NCBI GenBank assembly: GCA_002469545.1
Contig: DKMK01000059.1
Location: 1-23,440 of the forward strand
Direction of reading: 5' to 3'
Length of the DNA: 23,440 nucleotides
Source: Rhodobacterales bacterium UBA7416
GTDB lineage: Bacteria > Pseudomonadota > Alphaproteobacteria > Rhodobacterales > Rhodobacteraceae
In this document: piece by piece, positions 14,969-22,748 of the stretch
Position numbering within the stretch: position 1 is the first letter of the stretch
Layout: the number at the start of each line of letters is the position of its first letter
Position numbers and translations under genes: made by a program
The notes under the pieces: generated by a model
Databases searched by the model: none
What the model was told of the DNA's origin: nothing
Seen by the model: only the letters and a program-made list of their open reading frames with translations

Positions 14969-16399
14969 TTAGCGATTCAATCGCCCAATGCTTAATTTTG
15001 CACAGACTCCACGCGATGTTTTTTCAAAGCTTAGTGTGCCCTGATGTTGCTTAGCTATTGTGGATACAATCGTAAGGCCAAGCCCAGTGCCTTCAATATA
15101 GTTTGAGTTTGCACCGCGCAGAAACGGGCCCGTTAATGCATCCAATTGCAATGCCGTTAATGCGTTACCCTCATCTTCAACAATTATTGTGGCAATCGTT
15201 GATGTCGTTGTAATAGAGACGGTTGCACGGCGGCCATATTTCAATGCGTTATCAATTAGGTTTGTCATGGCACGTTGCATTGCCATTGGGCGTGCGTTTA
15301 CCAATACACGACGCGCATCTTCGGATAACATAGGTGCTGGATGTGCACGGGCATTGAACACCGATCCTGTGGAGTCAATTTCATCATCAGGAGTTTGTTC
15401 AAACACGACTGGCCGCCCTACGTCTGCGTAGTCCGCACAAACAGATTCCACCAAAGAGGTCAGCGATATTCGCGTTGTTTCCTCAGAATCTATTTCTGAA
15501 CGCGTGTACGTCAAAACGCCTTCAATCATATTAGTCATCTGATCAATGTCGCTTTCTAAGCGTTGACGCAGTTCATCATCTTCGATCAATGCTGTGCGCA
15601 GACGCAAACGCGTGGCGGGTGTGCCTAAATCATGACTAACCCCAGACATAACCATCGCACGTTTCGACAGTTTATCACGCTCTAACGCCAAATAATCATT
15701 CACTGTTTCAATGATTTCACGCAACTCTTGGGGGCCAACAGTGTCAAATGTTTGATGCCCACCTAATCTGCCTTGATTTTTCAATGCGGCCGAAAAGCGC
15801 GAAAACTTGGCAGAGGTTTCATCTACTTGCACAATTAAAATCATAACCGAAATCATCAAAATTGCGGCCGCCAACAAGCGATAATCGCCTGGGGCATTGG
15901 AACATGCCCACACTTGCGATCCGTTAACACGCAGCCATGTTTGATCAGCGCGTTGCGTGTACAAAACTGGATTGCTGCAAAATCCTGACAAAAACTTAAT
16001 GACATTCCCCAACTGTTGTGGCGGGGTCAGATCTGTGCCTTGGGCAAGTTTGGCGATGGGATATTTCAAATCAGTGGAATGTATGATCAACTGCAAAGGT
16101 GAACTTTGAATCGGGGACCCTTGATGGGGTCGGATTGAAACGATTGTTGGATAAACTGTTGTCGATGACGTCGGTAATTTGGAATGGGTATCAACCACCA
16201 CACCGACGGGCGCAGGGCCATTGTTCGTCAATGTGTCATACAATTCATATCCAGTTTGATACGACTGCGACAGATACCGGTTCCAAGCAGCATTCGAACT
16301 GGTCCAAATCAAAACAGATATCATTCCAGCCAATAACGCACAGGTGCACCAGATCAACGCAGTGATCTTTAGGCTGGAAAACGAAATGCGCTTACCCAT
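14969..16399 (-). CDS. Sensor histidine kinase (EnvZ/GtrS-like), partner of the adjacent response regulator
   Basis: A 476 aa inner-membrane kinase. Membrane helices are at about residues 11-33 and 174-191, enclosing a periplasmic sensor of about 140 residues with two cysteines (141 and 166) that could form a disulfide. The HAMP/linker leads to the H-box SHDLGTPATRLRLR with phospho-acceptor His256. The HATPase domain has NLIDNALKYG, VEDEGNA and GTGLGLTIV. Two positions are unusual: HDLGTP where HDLRTP is common, and EDEGNA where the G1 box normally reads DxGxG. The start overlaps the response-regulator stop by 8 bases. Its place beside a divergent glucose-type ABC operon recalls the Pseudomonas GtrS/GltR pair, so a sugar or sugar acid may be the signal. 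Confidence 0.85.
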   Translation of the reverse strand: MGKRISFSSLKITALIWCTCALLAGMISVLIWTSSNAAWNRYLSQSYQTGYELYDTLTNNGPAPVGVVVDTHSKLPTSSTTVYPTIVSIRPHQGSPIQSSPLQLIIHSTDLKYPIAKLAQGTDLTPPQQLGNVIKFLSGFCSNPVLYTQRADQTWLRVNGSQVWACSNAPGDYRLLAAAILMISVMILIVQVDETSAKFSRFSAALKNQGRLGGHQTFDTVGPQELREIIETVNDYLALERDKLSKRAMVMSGVSHDLGTPATRLRLRTALIEDDELRQRLESDIDQMTNMIEGVLTYTRSEIDSEETTRISLTSLVESVCADYADVGRPVVFEQTPDDEIDSTGSVFNARAHPAPMLSEDARRVLVNARPMAMQRAMTNLIDNALKYGRRATVSITTTSTIATIIVEDEGNALTALQLDALTGPFLRGANSNYIEGTGLGLTIVSTIAKQHQGTLSFEKTSRGVCAKLSIGRLNR

Positions 16400-17132
16400 C
16401 TGTCACAACAACGTCGACTGCAAACACATATCCTACACCGCGTTGGGTGCGTATCATTTCAGGGTCCTTTGGCTTTGCTTCAATCTTGGAACGTAAACGT
16501 CCGACCAATACATCAATTGCACGCCCTTCTGATGTGCCTAAGGCGTTACCTTCTGCGCGAGTGAAATCTAAACTGTCTGCGATCTCTTCGCGGGTCAGCG
16601 GGATATGTGGATTGGCCAGCAAAACTTTTAACAGTCCTGTTTCACGCTTTGACAAAGCCACCTGGAATCCATCTGGGGCAATAACGACATCCTTTTTACC
16701 GTCATATGTCCAACCACCAAACGCATACACCGATGTGTTGCGCCTATACGTCAGGGACGATGATCGGTGCCCACGGCGTAGAACCGCACGCACACGCGCC
16801 AGCAACAATTCAGGATTAAACGGCTTTGCAATATAATCGTCCGCGCCCACTTGATACCCTTGCATCCGTTGATCATCGGCGGACAGTGCTGACACCAATA
16901 TAATGGGAATTTCATATTCCTGACGCAGCGATTGGCAAATATCTAAACCGTTTTCACGCCCTAACATCACATCCAGTAAAATCAAATCTATACGTCCCGC
17001 ATCCAGAACCTTTGTGATTTCATTTTGATTTACCGCAGGGAATACCATGAATCCAGACTTGCGTAGAAAGGCGACCATCATGTCACGCATCTCTGGATCA
17101 TCTTCAACAACAAGTAGGCGTGGTAAACTCAT
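16392..17132 (-). CDS. OmpR-family response regulator (GltR-like position)
   Basis: A 246 aa DNA-binding response regulator. The receiver domain (about residues 1-120) has the acidic pocket E10/D11/D12 (VVEDDPEM), phospho-acceptor Asp54 (LILLDVML), Ser81 and Lys103 (IAKPF). The C-terminal winged-helix domain (about 140-240) includes LSKRETGLLKVLLANP, AIDVLVGRLRSKIE and TQRGVGYVF. All phosphorylation residues are intact. It overlaps the kinase gene and is divergent from the gtsA-like gene across 203 bases containing four phased GTAACA-type repeats, probably its own binding site. It likely activates the sugar operon and may control itself. Confidence 0.9.
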   Translation of the reverse strand: MSLPRLLVVEDDPEMRDMMVAFLRKSGFMVFPAVNQNEITKVLDAGRIDLILLDVMLGRENGLDICQSLRQEYEIPIILVSALSADDQRMQGYQVGADDYIAKPFNPELLLARVRAVLRRGHRSSSLTYRRNTSVYAFGGWTYDGKKDVVIAPDGFQVALSKRETGLLKVLLANPHIPLTREEIADSLDFTRAEGNALGTSEGRAIDVLVGRLRSKIEAKPKDPEMIRTQRGVGYVFAVDVVVTDG

Positions 17133-17169
17133 TTAGATTCTCTTTTGAATTCGTTCTACAGTGAAGTCT

Positions 17170-17215
17170 GTAACACTGTGCAACAAAATTAATGGTTTGG
17201 TAACAGAATGTAACA
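17170..17215. promoter_or_regulatory. Four phased GTAACA-type direct repeats, probable response-regulator binding site
   Basis: Copies of G(T/C)AACA start at 17170 (GTAACA), 17180 (GCAACA), 17200 (GTAACA) and 17210 (GTAACA). They form two pairs with exactly 10-base spacing, set 30 bases apart, so all four lie on the same face of the helix. Tandem direct hexamer repeats one helical turn apart are the usual binding pattern of OmpR/PhoB-family regulators. The array lies 38 bases from the response-regulator start codon and 120 bases upstream of the sugar-binding-protein gene, so it could serve both directions. Confidence 0.65.
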
Positions 17216-17335
17216 GTTGCATAAAATTTCAAGCATACAACGTAATCTGCACGGATTTTAAGGATTGCTTTGATTGAGGATACAACGCGACAATGCCCAA
17301 GATTACCAAAAAGTAGTTATATCTGGGAGGATATC

Positions 17336-18583
17336 ATGTTTATGAAAACAACGCTTGCAGCAACAACTGCTGCATTAACAATTATGGGAACAGCCAGCTT
17401 TGCGGGTCCACAAGCAGAGGTTTTGCATTACTGGACATCAGGTGGTGAAGCCAAATCAGTTGCAGTCCTGCAAAAGGAATTTGCTGACAATGGCGGAACG
17501 TGGACCGACATGCCAGTTGCTGGCGGTGGTGGTGATGCCGCAATGACTGCACTTCGCGCACGCGTATTATCCGGCAACGCTCCAACGGCTGTTCAACTAA
17601 AAGGCCCAGCCATTCAAGAATGGTATGAAGAAGGCGTTTTGGCTGACATTTCATCTGTTGCAGAAGCAAACGGATGGGCTGATGTATTGCCTGCGAACAT
17701 CGCAAGCCACATGAAATGCGAAGGTACTTGGTGTGCTGCTCCTGTAAACGTTCACCGCGTTGATTGGATTTGGGCCAGTGCTGACATCTTGAAAGCAAAC
17801 GGAATTGCCTTGCCAACAACATGGGACGAATTCAACGCAGCAGCAGACAAGTTGCAAGCGGCGGGTATCACACCATTGGCGCACGGCGGTCAATCTTGGC
17901 AGGATGCCACAGTATTCGAAGCAGTTGCTTTGGGCATTGGCGGCGCTGATTTTTACAAGAAAGCATTCGTTGAATTGGATGATGCCACACTGACATCTGA
18001 CACGATGGTTGCTGTTTTTGACCAAATGCGCAAAATGCGTGGCTATGTTGATCCAAACTTCTCTGGTCGTGACTGGAACTTGGCAACAGCCATGGTCATG
18101 AACGGCGAAGCAGCATTTCAGATCATGGGCGACTGGGCCAAAGGCGAATTCATGGCCGCTGGCAAAGTACCGGGCGAAGATTTCTTGTGTATCTCAACAC
18201 CAGGTGATGGTTTCTTGTACAACGTAGACAGCTTCGCAATGTTTGATGTTGACGGCGCGGACAAAAAAGCTGGTCAAGATTTGTTGGCTAAATTGGTTGT
18301 TGGCAAAACATTCCAGAAAACCTTCAACTTGAACAAGGGTTCAATTCCAGCGCGTACAGACGTTGACTTGGCTGATTTTGACAGCTGTGCACACCTGTCA
18401 GCATCTGACATGGCTGCCAGCAACGACAATGGTTCATTGTTGCCAAGCTATGCACACGGCATGGCGTTGCGCGGTGCGCAATCTGGTGCGATCACAGATG
18501 TTGTGACTGCACACTTCAACTCTGACATGTCATCGGCAGATGCAGTTGCGATGCTTTCAAAAGCTATCAAAAACAGCATGTAA
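17336..18583 (+). CDS. gtsA: Glucose/mannose-type ABC transporter substrate-binding protein (GtsA-like)
   Basis: A 415 aa family 1 sugar-binding protein. The start is the ATG at 17336, five bases after GGGAGG; an upstream in-frame start at 17270 has no ribosome binding site and would spoil the signal peptide. The signal peptide (MFMKTTLAATTAALTIMGTA, SFA) is cleaved before GPQAEV. The mature start VLHYWTSGGEAKSVAVLQKE, the segment VAGGGGDAAMTALRARVLSG and GPAIQEWYEEGVLADIS are the pattern of the glucose/mannose (Gts/Glc) branch. It is the first gene of a five-gene operon ending in glucokinase, which supports a hexose ligand. It is divergent from a two-component system that probably controls it. 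Exact sugar specificity is inferred. Confidence 0.88.
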   Translation: MFMKTTLAATTAALTIMGTASFAGPQAEVLHYWTSGGEAKSVAVLQKEFADNGGTWTDMPVAGGGGDAAMTALRARVLSGNAPTAVQLKGPAIQEWYEEGVLADISSVAEANGWADVLPANIASHMKCEGTWCAAPVNVHRVDWIWASADILKANGIALPTTWDEFNAAADKLQAAGITPLAHGGQSWQDATVFEAVALGIGGADFYKKAFVELDDATLTSDTMVAVFDQMRKMRGYVDPNFSGRDWNLATAMVMNGEAAFQIMGDWAKGEFMAAGKVPGEDFLCISTPGDGFLYNVDSFAMFDVDGADKKAGQDLLAKLVVGKTFQKTFNLNKGSIPARTDVDLADFDSCAHLSASDMAASNDNGSLLPSYAHGMALRGAQSGAITDVVTAHFNSDMSSADAVAMLSKAIKNSM

Positions 18584-18596
18584 TTAGAAACTGGTT

Positions 18597-18621
18597 TCCC
18601 CTGCCCATGCGTGGTGGGGGA
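18597..18621 (+). other. Intercistronic hairpin after the sugar-binding-protein gene
   Basis: A 9-pair stem (TCCCCTGCC 18597-18605 with GGTGGGGGA 18613-18621, two G-U pairs, 7-base loop) lies 13 bases after the gtsA-like stop and 19 bases before the permease start. No T run follows, so it more likely stabilises the binding-protein mRNA or partly attenuates than terminates. It explains most of the 57-base gap. Confidence 0.65.
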
Positions 18622-18640
18622 TCCAACTTAAGGTAAACCA

Positions 18641-19513
18641 ATGTTAAAATGGTTCGAAAAACAAGTTCCCAAAATCGTACTGGCACCATCGTTCATCGCG
18701 ATCCTGCTGTTCGTATATGGGTTTATCGTCTGGACAGGCTGGGTGTCACTGACACGGTCTCGTCTTCTTCCGAAATATGACATCGTTGGTTTCATCCAAT
18801 ATGAGCGTCTTTTCGATTCCCCGCGTTGGGACACAGCAATGTCCAACCTGTTCATCTTTGGTGTTCTGTTCATTGTGATTTCTATGTTCCTTGGATTGCT
18901 TATCGCCATCCTGCTGGATCAAAAAATCCGCGTCGAAGGTGTGTTGCGCACCATCTACCTATACCCAATGGCATTGTCCTTAATCGTTACAGGTACCGCA
19001 TGGAAATGGATTTTAAACCCGGGCTTGGGTATTGAATCCGTAGTCCAAGGTTGGGGGTTTGAAAATTTCAAATTCGACTGGCTGATTAACCCAGACTATG
19101 CAATTTACACCGTTGTAATCGCGGGTGTATGGCAAGCATCTGGTTTTGTGATGGCATTGTTTTTGGCGGGCCTTCGTTCCGTCGATGACGAAGTTATCAA
19201 GGCCGCGCGCGTCGACGGCATCCCCACAACTCGCATTTACTCCGCAATCATCTTGCCTTCTATGGCGCCAATATTCCTGTCTGCGTTCATCGTTCTGGCC
19301 CACCTTGCGATCAAGAGTTTCGATCTGGTGATTGCCCTTACAGGTGGCGGCCCAGGATATGCAACTGACCTGCCTGCAACCTACATGTATGCCCTTGCGT
19401 TTTCACGCGGTGACATCGGACAGGCGGCCAGTTCGGCCATGGTTATGATGATGGTCGTATTCGCGATTGTAGTCCCTTATCTCTATTCAGAATTGCGAGC
19501 GAAAAATGACTGA
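18641..19513 (+). CDS. gtsB: Sugar ABC transporter permease (GtsB-like, MalF type)
   Basis: A 290 aa inner-membrane permease with about six hydrophobic segments, the first at about residues 10-33 (APSFIAILLFVYGFIVWTGW). The coupling loop EVIKAARVDGIPTTRIYSAI then ILPSMAP is near residues 186-212. ALTGGGPGYATDLPATYMY near the C-terminus is a common feature of sugar permeases of this class. An AAGGTAA ribosome binding site precedes the ATG. The gene overlaps the next permease by 8 bases, so the two are made together. Length is normal. With the next gene it forms the membrane channel for the sugar delivered by the binding protein. Confidence 0.88.
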   Translation: MLKWFEKQVPKIVLAPSFIAILLFVYGFIVWTGWVSLTRSRLLPKYDIVGFIQYERLFDSPRWDTAMSNLFIFGVLFIVISMFLGLLIAILLDQKIRVEGVLRTIYLYPMALSLIVTGTAWKWILNPGLGIESVVQGWGFENFKFDWLINPDYAIYTVVIAGVWQASGFVMALFLAGLRSVDDEVIKAARVDGIPTTRIYSAIILPSMAPIFLSAFIVLAHLAIKSFDLVIALTGGGPGYATDLPATYMYALAFSRGDIGQAASSAMVMMMVVFAIVVPYLYSELRAKND

Positions 19514-20402
19514 TTTTTCGACTAACCAAACAACCAGAAAACAAGGTCGCGCAGGACAAATTGCTTTGCGATGGGGATTGTATTTAATCTTATGTCTCTT
19601 CGCGCTTTATTACCTGATGCCGTTGTTCGTTATGCTAACAACGTCACTCAAAAGCCTTGAAGAAATCCGTACAGGCAGCCTGCTTTCGTTACCGCGAAAC
19701 ATCACATTTGATGCGTGGTCAACGGCATGGTCCAAGGCATGTACTGGCATCCAATGCGAAGGTTTACGCCCTTACTTTTGGAATTCCCTTTTGCTGTCAG
19801 TACCGGCGGTTATGATTTCAACATTGTTGGGTGCGCTCAACGGATACGTGATCGCACAGTGGAAGTTCAAAGGATCAAACTTGATCTTCTCGTTGATGCT
19901 GTTTGGTTGCTTTATACCTTTCCAAGTGGTGTTGCTCCCAATGGCGCGTGTCCTTGGCATCTTGAATATGGCAGGAACAATCCCCGGCCTGATCTTCGTG
20001 CACGTGGTTTACGGCATCGGATTTACGACGCTGTTTTTCAGAAACTACTACGTCACAATCCCCCAAGAGTTGGTCAAAGCTGCCAAGGTGGATGGGGCAG
20101 GATTTGTACGCATCTTCTGGTCGATCTTCCTACCGCTCAGTCTGCCCATTATTGTTGTGACCGTCATTTGGCAGTTCACCCAAATCTGGAATGACTTCCT
20201 GTTTGGTGTGTCGTTCAGCCAAGCAGGCACACAGCCCGTCACAGTTGCGCTGAACAATATCGTGAATTCGACCACTGGGGTCAAAGAATACAATGTCGAC
20301 ATGGCTGCGGCCATCATCGCCGCGATGCCAACCTTATTGGTTTATGTCGTTGCTGGAAAATATTTCATCCGGGGTTTGACCGCCGGCTCTGTGAAAGGTT
20401 AA
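19506..20402 (+). CDS. gtsC: Sugar ABC transporter permease (GtsC-like, MalG type)
   Basis: A 298 aa inner-membrane permease. The first membrane helix lies near residues 25-47 (WGLYLILCLFALYYLMPLFV), and a periplasmic stretch contains KACTGIQCEGLRPYFWNS, which I associate with the glucose/mannose branch. The coupling loop ELVKAAKVDGAGFVRIFWSI lies at about residues 189-208. About six membrane segments are predicted. It overlaps the upstream permease by 8 bases and ends 5 bases before the ATPase gene. All expected features are intact. Confidence 0.88.
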   Translation: MTDFSTNQTTRKQGRAGQIALRWGLYLILCLFALYYLMPLFVMLTTSLKSLEEIRTGSLLSLPRNITFDAWSTAWSKACTGIQCEGLRPYFWNSLLLSVPAVMISTLLGALNGYVIAQWKFKGSNLIFSLMLFGCFIPFQVVLLPMARVLGILNMAGTIPGLIFVHVVYGIGFTTLFFRNYYVTIPQELVKAAKVDGAGFVRIFWSIFLPLSLPIIVVTVIWQFTQIWNDFLFGVSFSQAGTQPVTVALNNIVNSTTGVKEYNVDMAAAIIAAMPTLLVYVVAGKYFIRGLTAGSVKG

Positions 20403-20407
20403 TCAAA

Positions 20408-21505
20408 ATGTCTGTAATGTTAGAAGTTAAGAATCTGTTCAAAAATTACGGCTCTGTCGAAATTCTAAAGGACATAAATGTCGCGATTGAGAAAGGTGAC
20501 TTTCTGGTTTTGGTAGGCCCATCTGGTTGTGGTAAATCAACGTTGTTGAACTGTATTGCCGGATTAGAGGAAATTACAGCAGGTGATGTCATGATCGGTG
20601 GTCAAAACATGACCGATGTTTCACCCAAGGATCGCGATATCGCGATGGTGTTCCAATCATATGCCTTGTACCCCACCATGACTGTGGCAAAAAATATCAC
20701 CTTCGGGATGAAGGTGCGCGGTGTTGATGCACAAACACAGCAATCCAAACTGGCAGAAGTTGCAAAACAATTGCAAATGGAGCCTCTTTTGAACCGCAAA
20801 CCGGGACAGTTATCGGGCGGCCAGCGTCAACGTGTGGCAATGGGGCGTGCGTTGGTACGTGATCCTAAATTATTCTTGTTCGATGAACCGTTGTCAAATT
20901 TAGACGCCAAATTACGCGTCGAAATGCGCACTGAAATCAAACGCCTACATTTGGATTTGGGCGCAACGATGGTCTATGTGACTCACGATCAAATCGAAGC
21001 AATGACTTTGGCCACAAAAATCGTGGTTTTGAAGGATGGCATCATCCAACAAATCGGCACACCCGCTGAAATCTACAACAATCCGAAAAACTTGTTTGTG
21101 GCTGATTTCATGGGATCGCCTGCAATGAACTTGATGCCCGCAACAACATCCAGCGCGAAATCAGGTACACAGATCCAGATTGAACGTGAAAATGACGAAC
21201 CACTGATCCTAAACGATAAGGCAGGCCTTAACCTGCCAAAAGACGTCATCGTGGGCTTGCGCCCTGAAGACATTGTCGAAGCAGGCTTTCGCGCAGGCAC
21301 AGGCGTTCAAACCGCCACATGCATGGTCGATATTGTTGAACCAGCAGGGGCTGATACATATGTCATGACAAAACTTGGCGGCACAGAAGTAACCACACGC
21401 CTACACGCCGAAACCCAAGCAACACCAGGCAAGCCGCTTGAGTTTGCGTTTGATTTGGGCAAAGTTTCCTACTTCGATCCCGACACTGGATCGCGCTTGA
21501 ATTAG
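20408..21505 (+). CDS. ugpC: Sugar ABC transporter ATP-binding protein (UgpC/MsmX type)
   Basis: A 365 aa ATPase. Walker A is GPSGCGKS (residues 37-44), the Q-loop is FQSYALYPTMTV, the signature LSGGQRQR, Walker B LFLFDEPLSNLDA and the H-loop VTHDQIEAMT. A C-terminal TOBE-type domain of about 120 residues follows (from about residue 240, FMGSPAMNLMPA onward), as in the MalK/UgpC class where it can bind regulators. It follows the second permease by 5 bases and precedes glucokinase by 12. The ATPase belongs to the sugar importer of this operon; proteins of this class sometimes serve several transporters. Confidence 0.9.
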   Translation: MSVMLEVKNLFKNYGSVEILKDINVAIEKGDFLVLVGPSGCGKSTLLNCIAGLEEITAGDVMIGGQNMTDVSPKDRDIAMVFQSYALYPTMTVAKNITFGMKVRGVDAQTQQSKLAEVAKQLQMEPLLNRKPGQLSGGQRQRVAMGRALVRDPKLFLFDEPLSNLDAKLRVEMRTEIKRLHLDLGATMVYVTHDQIEAMTLATKIVVLKDGIIQQIGTPAEIYNNPKNLFVADFMGSPAMNLMPATTSSAKSGTQIQIERENDEPLILNDKAGLNLPKDVIVGLRPEDIVEAGFRAGTGVQTATCMVDIVEPAGADTYVMTKLGGTEVTTRLHAETQATPGKPLEFAFDLGKVSYFDPDTGSRLN

Positions 21506-21517
21506 GACGTGTACAAA

Positions 21518-22456
21518 ATGGAAAAAATAACGCTGGTGGCAGATGTAGGTGGTACACGGTCACGTTTGGGCTTGGCTCAAAATGGTATCTTGGACCAAAC
21601 GTCAGTTCGTGGGTTTACGAATGCAAATTTCAATTCTTTTTATGAGGTTGTTGATCAATACTTAAAGGATACAACCCAAGCAAAGGTTGGGTCTTGTGTC
21701 GTCGCTTTGGCAGGTCCAATTTCAGCAGGCAAAGGGGTGCTAACAAACTTAAATTGGGAGATATCGATTGATGGTTTACGTCAATCAACAGCATGCCAAC
21801 ATGCAACATTGATCAATGATTTAACATCTCTTGGTTATTGTATCAGCATTTTACCCGCCGACGGCACCCAGCGTATTTTAGGGCCATCGACACCAACGAC
21901 AGATAACGCTCAGTGGTTGGTCGTGGGCATAGGAACTGGGTTTAACGTCTGCCCCGTTTTGATGGATAGAACGGGCTATCCAGTTTGCCTCCAAGTCGAA
22001 CTCGGCCACACATTATTACCACATAATATAAAAACAGCCTTATCTGACCAATTTGATTCATCTGTATTCATTACAGTAGAAGATGTTTTCTCAGGAAAAG
22101 GCCTATCAAATTTATACCAAGCCATTTCAGGGGCAAATGCAAAACTGGGTGAAATGATTGTTGAGGAACACCTGAATGGGACCGATCAAAATGCCACAAA
22201 AACAATTGAGTTTTTTGCTGAGTTGCTGGGGAAATTAGTACGTGAACTGGCTATTCAGTACCTGCCCACCGCCGGAATATATTTTGCAGGTAGTGTGTCA
22301 CGCGGGATTTTCGAGGCTGGGACGCCGCTTGCGTTTGAGAAAGCCATTTTACTCTCAGACCATTTCTTAAAAAACATAAGTCAAATTCCGATTGGTTTAA
22401 TCACAGATGACGCGGCTGGTTTACTGGGATGCAGTCAGCGTTCACTGTGGATTTAA
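21518..22456 (+). CDS. glk: Glucokinase (Glk family)
   Basis: A 312 aa hexokinase-like enzyme that phosphorylates glucose to glucose 6-phosphate using ATP. The start is the ATG at 21518, 10 bases after AGGA; a GTG at 21509 is too close to that site. Motifs are the phosphate-1 loop VADVGGTRSR (about residues 7-16), INDLTSLGY with the catalytic aspartate in NDL, VGIGTGFNV (phosphate-2), VELGHT, FSGKGLSNLYQAI and the adenosine region IYFAGSVSRGIF. The order and length match bacterial Glk (not ROK, as no zinc-binding cysteine cluster is seen). It closes the glucose-type ABC operon, coupling uptake to trapping and likely feeding the Entner-Doudoroff route. Confidence 0.85.
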   Translation: MEKITLVADVGGTRSRLGLAQNGILDQTSVRGFTNANFNSFYEVVDQYLKDTTQAKVGSCVVALAGPISAGKGVLTNLNWEISIDGLRQSTACQHATLINDLTSLGYCISILPADGTQRILGPSTPTTDNAQWLVVGIGTGFNVCPVLMDRTGYPVCLQVELGHTLLPHNIKTALSDQFDSSVFITVEDVFSGKGLSNLYQAISGANAKLGEMIVEEHLNGTDQNATKTIEFFAELLGKLVRELAIQYLPTAGIYFAGSVSRGIFEAGTPLAFEKAILLSDHFLKNISQIPIGLITDDAAGLLGCSQRSLWI

Positions 22457-22457
22457 T

Positions 22458-22493
22458 GTTGTTCGCAAGAGCTATGGCGCTGTCGACATCAAG
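22458..22493 (+). pseudogene. Trace of a second sugar-ABC ATPase N-terminus
   Basis: Directly after the glk stop, 12 codons read VVRKSYGAVDIK. This matches the start of UgpC-type ATPases (the VRKSYGAVDILKG segment just before Walker A). It has no start codon and changes to unrelated sequence (MSSSSSHEVTNS) before a stop at 22539. It looks like the debris of another sugar transporter ATPase gene. The match is short and could be coincidental. Confidence 0.4.
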
Positions 22494-22748
22494 ATGAGTA
22501 GCAGCTCAAGTCACGAAGTAACAAATTCCGCTTGTCGCGCACCCAAGTAACTCAAATACTGCACCTTTGATGAATGGCCGCTTCGGCAAAACCATACTGG
22601 AGAAGATCTTTTGCATCCAGGGTCTGCTTTGGGCCGCAAGCGCCTTTTGAAGAACTCACATTAGACCGCACGTGGATTTTTGCAGTTTCCCTAAAGATGT
22701 AGATTCAGCCAAAGGCTTTTTTTGTGCATTGATTGGTGTTCTGTTTAT
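22494..22748. other. Decayed non-coding stretch between glk and the L,D-transpeptidase gene
   Basis: No convincing gene is present on either strand. A minus-strand frame near 22560-22660 (reading GPKQTLDAKDLLQYGFAEAA) has no ribosome binding site and is too short to name. The remainder looks like degenerated sequence, consistent with the ATPase trace just upstream and the IS-bounded edge of the window. Confidence 0.45.
22707..22723 (+). terminator. Possible weak terminator downstream of the glk operon
   Basis: A short hairpin AGCC-AAA-GGCT (22707-22717) runs into seven T residues (22717-22723). The four-pair stem is small, but the T run is strong. It is the only terminator-like structure between glk and the convergent gene. 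Low confidence. Confidence 0.35.

Noticed and set aside
17270..17335. N-terminal extension of the sugar-binding protein to 17270
   Set aside because: No ribosome binding site there, and the extension would put 22 polar residues before an evident signal peptide.
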